A DNA stretch of 64,000 nucleotides, from contig JAWLED010000004.1 in NCBI GenBank assembly GCA_041686235.1, positions 1 through 64,000 on the forward strand, given 5' to 3'. Made by a program: the position numbers and the translations under genes. Of the stretch, positions 32,789 through 40,180 are shown piece after piece. The notes under the pieces were generated by a model. The model worked only from the letters and a program-made list of their open reading frames with translations. It did no database searches and was not told the DNA's origin. Position 1 is the first letter of the stretch. Each line of letters starts with the position of its first letter. The stretch is from JAAAOH01 sp041686235 (GTDB taxonomy: Bacteria > Spirochaetota > Spirochaetia > DSM-27196 > PWMO01).

Positions 32789-33211
32789 CTACTGCAGTAC
32801 CAGATTTAGCCGTTGAAACTCCGACCGCACCGAGTCGGTCATGAGCGTATACAACAACTGATTGTTGAGAAGCTCCATCGACTCTTGCTCGATATCCACA
32901 TTATTCCCGTTGTTCTTGGAGGTGGTCTGATAATCGAGCACCCGTCGAGGCTCGACGTTGCGGTAGTCGACGGAACGATCGAACGGAATGTGGCGTTCGT
33001 TCGTCATGGCTGCCGGAAATGAGCGCTCGGCACGTTGCTCCGACTCGAGCGCGTCCTTCAGAGCAGTTTCGAAATTGACTTCACTGCGCTTGAAGTTCGG
33101 TGTGTCCGAGTTTGCGATATTGTTCGAGATCACGTCCTGCCGGAGCAGGCTCACATCCATCGAGCGCTGGAGGACGTCGACGGTTTTTCCGAATGAGCTC
33201 TCTAAGAACAT
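32789..33211 (-). CDS. flgB: FlgB, proximal rod protein, first gene of the flagellar block
   Basis: A 140-aa rod subunit with the conserved segment RSMDVSLLRQDVISNNIANS followed by DTPNFKRSEVNF, and a typical C-terminus. I chose the ATG at 33211 (MFLESSFGKTVDVL), which has a strong GGAGTGGAGGAAT leader; a GTG 16 codons upstream adds a non-homologous extension. flgB is the first gene of the large flagellar operon, as in Borrelia and Treponema. 114 nt separate it from hslU. Confidence 0.95.
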   Translation of the reverse strand: MFLESSFGKTVDVLQRSMDVSLLRQDVISNNIANSDTPNFKRSEVNFETALKDALESEQRAERSFPAAMTNERHIPFDRSVDYRNVEPRRVLDYQTTSKNNGNNVDIEQESMELLNNQLLYTLMTDSVRSEFQRLNLVLQ

Positions 33212-33325
33212 ATTCCTCCACTCCTCTTTACTGAATTTCGGACGATGGAGTGGAGACACTGAGTGTTAATCGCGCTGTATGTCAACTTCGTTCCCCTCCC
33301 AGTGAACGTTACCTGTTCAACCCCG
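33212..33325 (-). promoter_or_regulatory. hslU-flgB intergenic region, possible start of the flagellar operon
   Basis: The largest gap between ftsZ and flhF. On the minus strand it contains GGGAGGGGAACG, then TTGACA (33280-33285) without a convincing -10 box, and an 11-bp interrupted palindrome ACACT-C-AGTGT (33256-33266). A 7-bp stem with a 7-nt loop overlaps the hslU stop codon (33322-33342) but has no U-run, so it is not a clear terminator. In Borrelia the flagellar operon is known to start from a promoter before flgB, so this is where I would look for one. Confidence 0.4.
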
Positions 33326-34783
33326 CTATAGTATGTAGCGGGAAAGATCTTGATCCTGAACAACGTCGCTCAGGCGTTCTTTTACGTACTCCGGCGTTAT
33401 CGGAATCTTCTGTCCCTCGAGATCAGTTGCCGTGAAGGATAGCTCTTCGAGGAGCAACTCCATGATTGTGTGGAGGCGTCGCGCACCGATATTCTCGGTA
33501 CGTGAGTTCACATCGGCGGCAATCTCCGACAACTCCTTGATTGCCTCGTCGGTGAAATCTATCTCTACTCCCTCGGTGGCAAGCAACTCGGTATACTGGC
33601 GAATCAACGCGTTTTGCGGCTGAGTCAGAATCCGTACGAAGTCCTCCGAGCCGAGCGCCTCGAGCTCTACGCGCAGAGGAAATCTGCCCTGCAACTCAGG
33701 GATGAGGTCGCTCGGTTTCGATGCGTGAAAGGCACCGGCGGCGATGAACAAGATGTGCGAGGTCGTGACCATGCCGTACTTGGTGTTGACCGTACTCCCT
33801 TCGACGATCGGCAAGATGTCTCGCTGCACTCCCTCGCGGCTCACGTCGACGCCGGAACGGTTTTCCTTTGCGGCGATCTTGTCGATCTCGTCGATGAAGA
33901 CGATACCCATCTCTTCTACGCGCTGACGGGCGAGCTCGTTAACGCGGTCGTCGTCAACGAGCTTATCCATTTCTTCCTGAAGGATAATCTCCCGAGCGTT
34001 TTTGACGGTCGTGCGTTTCTTCTTTTTCTTACCACCGAACATGTTCCCGAGGTTGCCGAGATTGAGATCCATTTCCTCGAAATTGCTGCCCGAAAAGATC
34101 TCGATGGCCGGGAACCCGCTGCCGCTGGAGACCTGCACGTCGACCTCTTTGTCTTCGAAGTCGCCGTCCCGCAATTTTTTGCGAAACTTCTCCCTCGTAG
34201 CGCTCGAGGTGCCGCCGGAGCCCGAGCTCGATTGGCTGTGGCTGGGCGGTTGAAAACCGGCTGCCGGCGTTCCGCCGGCGGCGCCCCCGCCGGCGGCGCC
34301 GCCGGATTGGTCGTTGCCGCCGGTGCCCGTATCCGATTGTTCCTCGCGGTTTTTCACTCCCGGCAAGAGAAGATCGAGCAGCGCCTCTTCGGTCCGTTTT
34401 TCGGCTTCTTCGCGAACCTCTTCCTGAAGCTCGGCCTTTACCATCGATACGGCGTTTGCCGTGAGATCGCGGATCATCGACTCTACGTCGCGCCCGACGT
34501 AGCCCACCTCGGTATACTTGGTCGCCTCCACCTTGATGAAGGGGGCACCCGTGAGCTTCGAGAGCCGTCTCGCTATCTCGGTCTTTCCTACGCCGGTGGG
34601 GCCGATCATAATGATGTTCTTGGGCGCGACCTCATCCTTCAATTCTTCCGAGAGCCGTTGGCGCCGTACCCGATTTCGCAGCGCAATGGCCACCGCCTTT
34701 TTGGCCTTCTCCTGGCCGATAATGAAATTATCGAGCTCCCGAACGATTTCTTTTGGGGTTAGCTCGTGTAGCGCTCGCTTCAT
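33326..34783 (-). CDS. hslU: HslU (ClpY), ATPase of the HslUV protease, with an enlarged I-domain linker
   Basis: A 485-aa AAA+ unfoldase that feeds substrates to HslV. It has Walker A GPTGVGKTEIARRL, the pore motif with Tyr (KYTEVGYVGRDVE), Walker B GIVFIDEIDKIA and the C-terminal ISRYIL-like tail (DLSRYIL) that activates HslV. Residues about 155-200, inside the I domain, form a Gly/Ser/Ala-rich insertion (SGGAAGGGAAGGTPAAGF core) not usual for HslU. The ATG overlaps the hslV stop codon by 4 nt with GGAGGAATTGAC in front. hslVU lies between division and flagellar genes, as I recall for Borrelia. Confidence 0.97.
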   Translation of the reverse strand: MKRALHELTPKEIVRELDNFIIGQEKAKKAVAIALRNRVRRQRLSEELKDEVAPKNIIMIGPTGVGKTEIARRLSKLTGAPFIKVEATKYTEVGYVGRDVESMIRDLTANAVSMVKAELQEEVREEAEKRTEEALLDLLLPGVKNREEQSDTGTGGNDQSGGAAGGGAAGGTPAAGFQPPSHSQSSSGSGGTSSATREKFRKKLRDGDFEDKEVDVQVSSGSGFPAIEIFSGSNFEEMDLNLGNLGNMFGGKKKKKRTTVKNAREIILQEEMDKLVDDDRVNELARQRVEEMGIVFIDEIDKIAAKENRSGVDVSREGVQRDILPIVEGSTVNTKYGMVTTSHILFIAAGAFHASKPSDLIPELQGRFPLRVELEALGSEDFVRILTQPQNALIRQYTELLATEGVEIDFTDEAIKELSEIAADVNSRTENIGARRLHTIMELLLEELSFTATDLEGQKIPITPEYVKERLSDVVQDQDLSRYIL

Positions 34784-35325
34784 GTCAATTCCTCCAGCGC
34801 GATACTGTCGTTGGTATAGATACAGATATCCGAGGCGATCGCCATGGAACGACGCGCTATCTCGGCGGCATCGAGGTCCGATCCGTGCAGGAGCGCAAGG
34901 GCTGCCGCATATGCGTACTGACCGCCCGAACCAATGGCAATGGCACCCTCATCGGGCTCGATAACGTCACCGTTACCCGATATGAGAAGGATGCGCTCGG
35001 TGTCTCCCACGAGGAGCAAAGCTTCGAGGCGTCTGAGCATTCGGTCGGTCCGCCATTCTTTTGCCAATTCCACCGCCGCGCGGGTAAGGTCGCCGCCGAA
35101 CTCTTTCACTTTTCCTTCGAACCGTTCGAACAGGGTGAACGCATCCGCCGTGGCCCCGGCAAACCCCACGAGAATCTTTCCGTCGTAGATCTTGCGCACC
35201 TTTCGTGCGCTCGTCTTCATGACCGTTTCGCCCATGGTCACTTGGCCGTCGCCGGCGAGGGCAAGCTTGCCGTCCTTTTGTACCGCGATGACCGTCGTTG
35301 CGTGCATGCCGCTATCTTTACTCAT
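34780..35325 (-). CDS. hslV: HslV (ClpQ), peptidase of the HslUV protease
   Basis: A 181-aa proteasome-like threonine peptidase. The catalytic Thr follows a short propeptide (SGMHA, then TTVIAVQKDGKLALAGDGQV). Family motifs GFAGATADAFTLFERFEGK, LAKEWRTDRMLRRLEALL and AIGSGGQYAYAAALALL are present. I chose the ATG at 35325 (MSKDSGMHATT) because AGAAGGAA precedes it. It overlaps the xerC stop codon by 8 nt (ATGAGTAA). Cleavage before the first Thr is expected, as for HslV proteins with a short leader. Confidence 0.95.
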   Translation of the reverse strand: MSKDSGMHATTVIAVQKDGKLALAGDGQVTMGETVMKTSARKVRKIYDGKILVGFAGATADAFTLFERFEGKVKEFGGDLTRAAVELAKEWRTDRMLRRLEALLLVGDTERILLISGNGDVIEPDEGAIAIGSGGQYAYAAALALLHGSDLDAAEIARRSMAIASDICIYTNDSIALEELT

Positions 35326-36265
35326 TGTGCGTATTCCTTCTGTCTCGGGTCCCGGAGGTTGCACCGTGGGGGTGGGCCTCGGCATAGATTTTTTTGAGCC
35401 GTCCCAAGTCGAGATGCGTATAAACCTGAGTGGTGGACAGCTTTGCGTGGCCGAGGAGCTCCTGGACTACCCGTATGTCCGCACCGCTTTCCAACAGGTG
35501 CGTCGCAAAGGTATGCCGCAGCGTATGCGGTGACGCATGTTTGCTGATACCGGCGTTCTCAATGCGCTTTTCCAGTATCAACGCTACGCCCCGGCCTGTC
35601 AAACGTCCGCCCCGCGCGTTGAGAAATAGTGCCGTTGTCCGACTATTGTGCTGAGCCGCCACCGCCTCGCGCGCCGCGAGGTAGCGGCGCAGCGCCTCCA
35701 CCGCGCGGTCACCGACGAATACCAGCCGGTCTTTGCGCCCTTTTCCGTGTACGAGCATGCGCCCGCGCTCGAGATACAGGTCGTCGAGGTTCGTTCCCAC
35801 GAGCTCGGCAACGCGACACCCGGTGGAATACAGGGTTTCGAACAGTGCGCGATCGCGCAAACTGAAAAAGTCGTCGCCGGAGATTCCGAGAAGGCTCTCG
35901 ATTTCTTCGTCGAACAGGAACCCCGGCAGACTGCCGGAGCCCTTGAGACTTCGAATATCTGCGGCGGGAGACACCTCGATCTCCCCGTGTTTGACGAGAA
36001 ACCGGAAGAACCCTTTCAACGCCGAGAGCATCCGGTTGATGCTCGCCCTCGAGAATCCGTTGCGCGACAGGTTGGCCACGTAAGAGCGCACCGTCTCGCG
36101 GTCTATGTCCTCATCGGCGTCCTGATGGTTCCACACGTGCGAGAGAAAATCGTTGATATCCCGGCGATAGGCAACGATGGTCGTCTTCGATAGGTTGCGC
36201 ACACTCGCGAGATAGGCAAGGTACTCTTCAGCCCGGCGTTCCCACATTCCCTGGTGCTCAGCCAT
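35318..36265 (-). CDS. xerC: XerC-type tyrosine recombinase
   Basis: A 315-aa tyrosine recombinase with the SAM-like N-domain (SVRNLSKTTIVAYRRDINDF) and the catalytic domain: Arg in YSTGCRVAELVG, His-x-x-Arg in HTLRHTFATHLLESG, His in GHAKLSTTQ and the Tyr nucleophile in TTQVYTHLD. It would resolve chromosome dimers at dif. ATG at 36265 overlaps the dprA stop codon by 8 nt; the upstream open frame lies inside dprA and lacks homology. The order dprA-xerC-hslV-hslU resembles the Bacillus codV-clpQ-clpY cluster (with topA missing), which supports a XerC/CodV rather than phage-integrase assignment. Confidence 0.9.
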   Translation of the reverse strand: MAEHQGMWERRAEEYLAYLASVRNLSKTTIVAYRRDINDFLSHVWNHQDADEDIDRETVRSYVANLSRNGFSRASINRMLSALKGFFRFLVKHGEIEVSPAADIRSLKGSGSLPGFLFDEEIESLLGISGDDFFSLRDRALFETLYSTGCRVAELVGTNLDDLYLERGRMLVHGKGRKDRLVFVGDRAVEALRRYLAAREAVAAQHNSRTTALFLNARGGRLTGRGVALILEKRIENAGISKHASPHTLRHTFATHLLESGADIRVVQELLGHAKLSTTQVYTHLDLGRLKKIYAEAHPHGATSGTRDRRNTHNE

Positions 36266-37298
36266 TGCCGCCTCCCTCGAGCTCCGCTTCGAGCTCTGCT
36301 TCGAGCTCGAGCGCGAGTTGCACGCCTGCCGGCGCATGTGGGGGCCCCGCGGGACGAGCGCCGCCGGCGCCTGCACCCCTGCGGTGAGCCGCGGTCGCGG
36401 TGGGCGCGGCAAACGCGTCTCCACACGCCCGTGCAACGTCGCTCATGCCGGCGACCGTGGTAGCACCGTCCGATACCAGCGACATGGCGCCGGCGGCCCG
36501 CGGGCTGGTTTCGGCAACACGATGGACGAGGAGATCGCGCCCCTGCTCGAGCGCGTAGTCGGCGGTAATCAACGCGCCGGAGCGTTGTGGCGCCTCGACC
36601 ACCACAACGGCCCGCGAGAGACCGCTAATAATGCGGTTTCGCTCGGGAAAATTGAACTGGCGCGGCGGCGTTCCCGGCGGGTATTCGCTGATGATCGAGC
36701 CGCCGCGCCCGATGAGACGCGCCGCCAGCTCGCGATTCTGGGCGGGATAGACGGTGTCTATCCCGCAGCCGAGCACTGCCACGGTGGCACCGCCTGCCTC
36801 CAACGCGCCTCGGTGGGCGGCCGTGTCGATGCCACGGGCCAGGCCCGAGACGACCGGCACCCCGGCGTCTGCCGCTTCTCGAGCCAAACTGCGGGCGGCG
36901 GTGGTGCCCTCGTAGGTGGGGTTTCGGGTGCCGACCAGCGCAAGTAAGGGCTCATCCACCGGAAGCGGTTTCCCCCAGATGAACAGCAAGAACGGGGGAT
37001 CGTATATTTCAGCGAGCCAGTGGGGATATGCGGGGTCGCCCACGGTGACCAGCGAAATGCGGCGCTGCTCGAGAAAAGCCATGTCTCTGCGTACAATGGG
37101 GCCCAGACGATCAGGTGCCCAGGACCGCGTGTAGAGCCTCCGCCCGATCACGTCGGCGAGGTCGTCGCGGGAGAGGCGCAGCAACACCTCGAGCGAAGGC
37201 ACCGACCGGTAGAGGCGGTGTTTCTCGGTGGCACGAAGAAAAGAGAGGTGGCTAATCGCTACTGCAAGCTCTCTATCGGTGCGGTCCATTGCGCTCAT
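36258..37298 (-). CDS. dprA: DprA/Smf DNA-processing protein
   Basis: A 346-aa Rossmann-fold protein that loads RecA on single-stranded DNA during natural transformation and is widely conserved in non-competent bacteria too. Motifs include VGTRNPTYEGTTAARSLA, SGLARGIDTAAHRGALEAGG and FNFPERNRIISGLSRAVVVV. The stretch that in most DprA proteins reads like VPG...GTNxLIxxGA here reads HRVAETSPRAAGAMSLVSDG, so that loop has diverged. The C-terminus is a Gly/Ala/Pro-rich and Glu/Leu-rich tail (ALELEAELEAELEGGGNG) in place of a winged helix. The ATG overlaps the upstream TPR gene stop by 4 nt. Confidence 0.92.
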   Translation of the reverse strand: MSAMDRTDRELAVAISHLSFLRATEKHRLYRSVPSLEVLLRLSRDDLADVIGRRLYTRSWAPDRLGPIVRRDMAFLEQRRISLVTVGDPAYPHWLAEIYDPPFLLFIWGKPLPVDEPLLALVGTRNPTYEGTTAARSLAREAADAGVPVVSGLARGIDTAAHRGALEAGGATVAVLGCGIDTVYPAQNRELAARLIGRGGSIISEYPPGTPPRQFNFPERNRIISGLSRAVVVVEAPQRSGALITADYALEQGRDLLVHRVAETSPRAAGAMSLVSDGATTVAGMSDVARACGDAFAAPTATAAHRRGAGAGGARPAGPPHAPAGVQLALELEAELEAELEGGGNG

Positions 37299-38056
37299 TC
37301 TCCAAGGATCTCCCGCCGGTTTTCCGTTGCTGCATCCCGCACCTGCGCGGAATCCGCTGCTTCCGCGGCGTTGCCGTAGGCTTCCGCCGCTTCCTCGGGA
37401 CGGTCGAGCTCGAGCAACACACGGCCTTTCACCATATAGGCGCGAGCGTCTCCCCCGCGCACCTCATTCGCCCGCTCGATGAACTCCAACGCCTCCTCGG
37501 GTCTGTCCATCTCGAAGGCGTAGAGCACCGCCAGGCCGTACAACGCATTGAAGAACTCCGGGTCGAGCTCGATTGCACGCCGATAATAGCGTTCCGCCTT
37601 CTCGAAGTACTCCTGTGCCTCCTCTTCGGTCCCGGCTGCGTTGCCGAGTTGTCCGGCCGCCGCGCCGGCAAGGTAGAAGACGTTGGGATTCGCCGTTTCG
37701 ATGCGTATTGCCTCCTCGAGGTTCTCGAGAGCCGGACCGTAATTCTGCGCGTCGATATACTCCCGGCCCAACATCTTGTAATACGCACCTAACTGTCCTG
37801 TTGCTTCAACTTTTTCTTCTACGATGTCTTCATACTTCTTGATTTGCTCTTTCAGCTCCTCGATACGCTCTTCGTCCACCTCTCCGGCGCCACCCTCCAT
37901 TTCCACGAGTTCGTCGAGTTGATCTGAGCGGCCGGAGTCACAGCCTGCGAGCGCCAACACGGCTACCAAAGCACCCCCCACGGCAAGAGCGGCTGCCCGA
38001 GTCGGCGCCGTAGTAGGTCGAAACCACCGTCCGCGGCTCTTCATGTTCTTCCCCAT
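37295..38056 (-). CDS. TPR-repeat lipoprotein
   Basis: A 253-aa probable lipoprotein: a basic N-terminus, a hydrophobic stretch (AALAVGGALVAVLALAG) and a lipobox LALAGC with the Cys at about residue 39. An acidic coiled region (about 45-85) follows, then four or so TPR-like helical repeats (AYYKMLGREYIDAQNYGPAL; YYRRAIELDPEFFNALYGLA; LEFIERANEVRGGDARAYMV). A start four codons downstream (second Met) is also possible. A TPR gene before dprA is what I recall for Borrelia (BB0298). It probably scaffolds envelope or division proteins, but no partner can be named. Confidence 0.8.
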   Translation of the reverse strand: MGKNMKSRGRWFRPTTAPTRAAALAVGGALVAVLALAGCDSGRSDQLDELVEMEGGAGEVDEERIEELKEQIKKYEDIVEEKVEATGQLGAYYKMLGREYIDAQNYGPALENLEEAIRIETANPNVFYLAGAAAGQLGNAAGTEEEAQEYFEKAERYYRRAIELDPEFFNALYGLAVLYAFEMDRPEEALEFIERANEVRGGDARAYMVKGRVLLELDRPEEAAEAYGNAAEAADSAQVRDAATENRREILGE

Positions 38057-38071
38057 CTCATCTCTCCCGTC

Positions 38072-38974
38072 TCATCCTCGCGGATGATACTCGCGGTGGT
38101 AGGTCTTGAGGCTGCTCTTATCGATGTGCGTGTAGATTTGCGTCGTCGATATGTCGGAGTGCCCCAACAGCTCTTGCACCGCGCGCAGGTCCGCCCCGCC
38201 TTGCAAGAGATGCGTCGCGTAGGAGTGGCGCAACGTGTGAACCTTCGCGTCGATTCCCGCACGAGTACATAATTCGTGGAACCGTTTCCACATCCCTTTC
38301 CTCGAGAGACCGTTCCCCCGGTGATTCAAGAACACGTACGACGTGCGCCTCCCCGACTTGGTCAGCGCGCCTCGACCGTGATCAAGATAGCTTTGCAGCC
38401 GGCTCACCGCCTCCCCGCCGACAGGGACCAGCCGCTCGCGGTCGCCCTTGCCGCGCACCCGGATGAGCCCCTCGTCCAGGTGGAGCCGATCGAGGGTCAG
38501 CTCTACCGCTTCCGAAATGCGCAGACCGCACGAATAAATCAGCTCGAATAGGGCACGGTCACGTAGTCCAAAGGGGCTGTCAACGTCTATATGGGCGAGT
38601 AGCTTCTCCACCTCTTCCACCGCCAGCACCCCCGGCGCCCGCTGTTCGGTCTTCGGCATGTCGACCGAAAGCGCGGGGTTATCGGCGCGCACGCCCTCGA
38701 GCACGAGGAATTGAAAGAACGACCGCAGCCCCGAGAGGACCTTCGCGATCGTCCGCTGTTCCACGGCCTTATCGCTCGTCTGGCGGTAAATCAGATAGCG
38801 GATAACGTCCACCGACTTCTGATCGACGGGGCTCAGTCCCTTCTCGTCAAGATAGTCGAGGTACGCACCGCTCTCGCGCACGTAGGTTTCCACCGTCTGA
38901 GGGGACAACCGCAGCTCTACGAGAAGATAGTCTTCGAAGCGGTCACGGAGATCGGCGTTAGAGCTCACGGCCAC
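38072..38974 (-). CDS. xerD: XerD-type tyrosine recombinase
   Basis: A 300-aa tyrosine recombinase with the N-terminal core-binding domain (LVELRLSPQTVETYVRESGA) and catalytic residues Arg (CGLRISEAVEL), His-x-x-Arg (HTLRHSYATHLLQGG), His (GHSDISTTQ) and Tyr (TQIYTHIDKSSL). It is the second Xer protein within 4 kb and the likely XerD partner of the gene at 35318-36265; which of the two is C or D is inferred from similarity and context. The GTG start is 2 nt after the ftsZ stop codon with GGAGATAAG upstream. Direct linkage to ftsZ ties dimer resolution to septation. Confidence 0.88.
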   Translation of the reverse strand: MAVSSNADLRDRFEDYLLVELRLSPQTVETYVRESGAYLDYLDEKGLSPVDQKSVDVIRYLIYRQTSDKAVEQRTIAKVLSGLRSFFQFLVLEGVRADNPALSVDMPKTEQRAPGVLAVEEVEKLLAHIDVDSPFGLRDRALFELIYSCGLRISEAVELTLDRLHLDEGLIRVRGKGDRERLVPVGGEAVSRLQSYLDHGRGALTKSGRRTSYVFLNHRGNGLSRKGMWKRFHELCTRAGIDAKVHTLRHSYATHLLQGGADLRAVQELLGHSDISTTQIYTHIDKSSLKTYHREYHPRG

Positions 38975-38976
38975 AG

Positions 38977-40155
38977 TTACTTATCTCCGTTTGCCTTACG
39001 CCGGTAGCGTAGCACCGCCGGAATTCCAAACTCTTCGGAAAAAGACGGCTCCTCGCCGAAGAGCTCCTTTTGCTCGTCTTGTGCGCCCCCGGAGGTCATC
39101 TGAACCCATTCGTCGAGAGAGATGAACTCCTCGCTCTTACGCTCGCTCTTCTCTGCGGAGGGGCGTTTTCGTTCATCGTTGTTGAACCCGGTTGCAATCA
39201 CCGAAACCTTGACCTCGTCCTCCATGAGCTCATCCAAGGCACTGCCGGCTATGACGAGCGCGTCGTCGTCGGCGTTTGCCGTGATGATGTTGAGGACCTC
39301 CTCGTATTCGGTGAGGGAGAAGTCCGATCCACCGGTGACATTGACCAGGATGCCTTTGGCCCCTTCGATGCGGGCGTCCTCGAGCAGCGGGTTGTTGATG
39401 GCATTGGTGGCCGCATCCACGGCGCGATTCTCACCATTGCCCGTTCCGATGCCCATGAGCGCGTCGCCCCGCCCGTTCATGATGGTTTTGACGTCTGCAA
39501 AGTCGATGTTGATTTCACCGGGCTTGGTAATCAAATCGGAGATGCCTTGGACTCCCTGGCGCAGCACGTCGTCGGCCATGAGGAAGGCCTCTTTGATCGG
39601 AGTCTTTCGCTCGACGATGTTGAGAAGATGCTGATTCGGAATCGTAATCAGAGTATCGACCTCTTCACGGAGCTGCCCGATTCCCTCCTCGGCAAGGCGA
39701 AACTTGCGTTTTCCCTCGAAGTTGAAGGGCTTGGTGACCACGCCCACCGTGAGAATGGACATCTCTCTTGCAAGCCGCGCAATGACCGGCGCGGCTCCCG
39801 TGCCGGTGCCTCCCCCCATTCCGGCGGTAATGAACACCATGTCGGCGCCTCGAATGACGTTTTGGATCTCCTCCTGATCCTCGAGAGCGGCCTTTTCGCC
39901 GGTTTCGGGAACTCCTCCCGCGCCGAGCCCGCCCGTGAGCTTAGAGCCAAGGGGCAGCCGAGTCTCGGCATTGGACATCTGCAGCGCCTGCAAATCGGTA
40001 TTTACCGCTATGAACTCTACGTTGGTAACGCCGTAGGCGATCATCCGATTTATTGCATTGCTTCCGCCGCCGCCTACGCCGATGACTTTGATAATCGTGT
40101 TGCTACCAAAGCCTTCATCCAAATTTGCGTTGTCTTCGACAATTTCGAACTTCAT
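38977..40155 (-). CDS. ftsZ: FtsZ, cell-division tubulin GTPase
   Basis: A 392-aa FtsZ, the GTPase that forms the division ring. It has the glycine-rich start (IIKVIGVGGGGSNAINRMI), the tubulin signature GGGTGTG (AGMGGGTGTGAAPVIA), and the T7 synergy-loop region (NIDFADVKTIMNGRGDALMG). The C-terminal peptide (FGIPAVLRYRRKANGDK) is short and basic but keeps the IPAxLR core that binds FtsA. The ATG at 40155 (MKFEIVEDN) has the leader ACTGGGAGGGGAT; the ATG 11 codons upstream is less well placed. 25 nt follow ftsA. Confidence 0.97.
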   Translation of the reverse strand: MKFEIVEDNANLDEGFGSNTIIKVIGVGGGGSNAINRMIAYGVTNVEFIAVNTDLQALQMSNAETRLPLGSKLTGGLGAGGVPETGEKAALEDQEEIQNVIRGADMVFITAGMGGGTGTGAAPVIARLAREMSILTVGVVTKPFNFEGKRKFRLAEEGIGQLREEVDTLITIPNQHLLNIVERKTPIKEAFLMADDVLRQGVQGISDLITKPGEINIDFADVKTIMNGRGDALMGIGTGNGENRAVDAATNAINNPLLEDARIEGAKGILVNVTGGSDFSLTEYEEVLNIITANADDDALVIAGSALDELMEDEVKVSVIATGFNNDERKRPSAEKSERKSEEFISLDEWVQMTSGGAQDEQKELFGEEPSFSEEFGIPAVLRYRRKANGDK

Positions 40156-40180
40156 ATCCCCTCCCAGTGTATGAAGCAAT

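Noticed and set aside
33322..33342. A terminator after hslU
   Set aside because: The 7-bp stem overlaps the stop codon and has no U-run downstream.
33614..34762. A 382-codon plus-strand frame opposite hslU
   Set aside because: It mirrors hslU codon structure and has no family signature.
35318..38974. A phage or integrative element marked by two tyrosine recombinases
   Set aside because: Both genes are embedded in a conserved division/HslUV context with housekeeping neighbours, and no phage genes or attachment repeats are seen.
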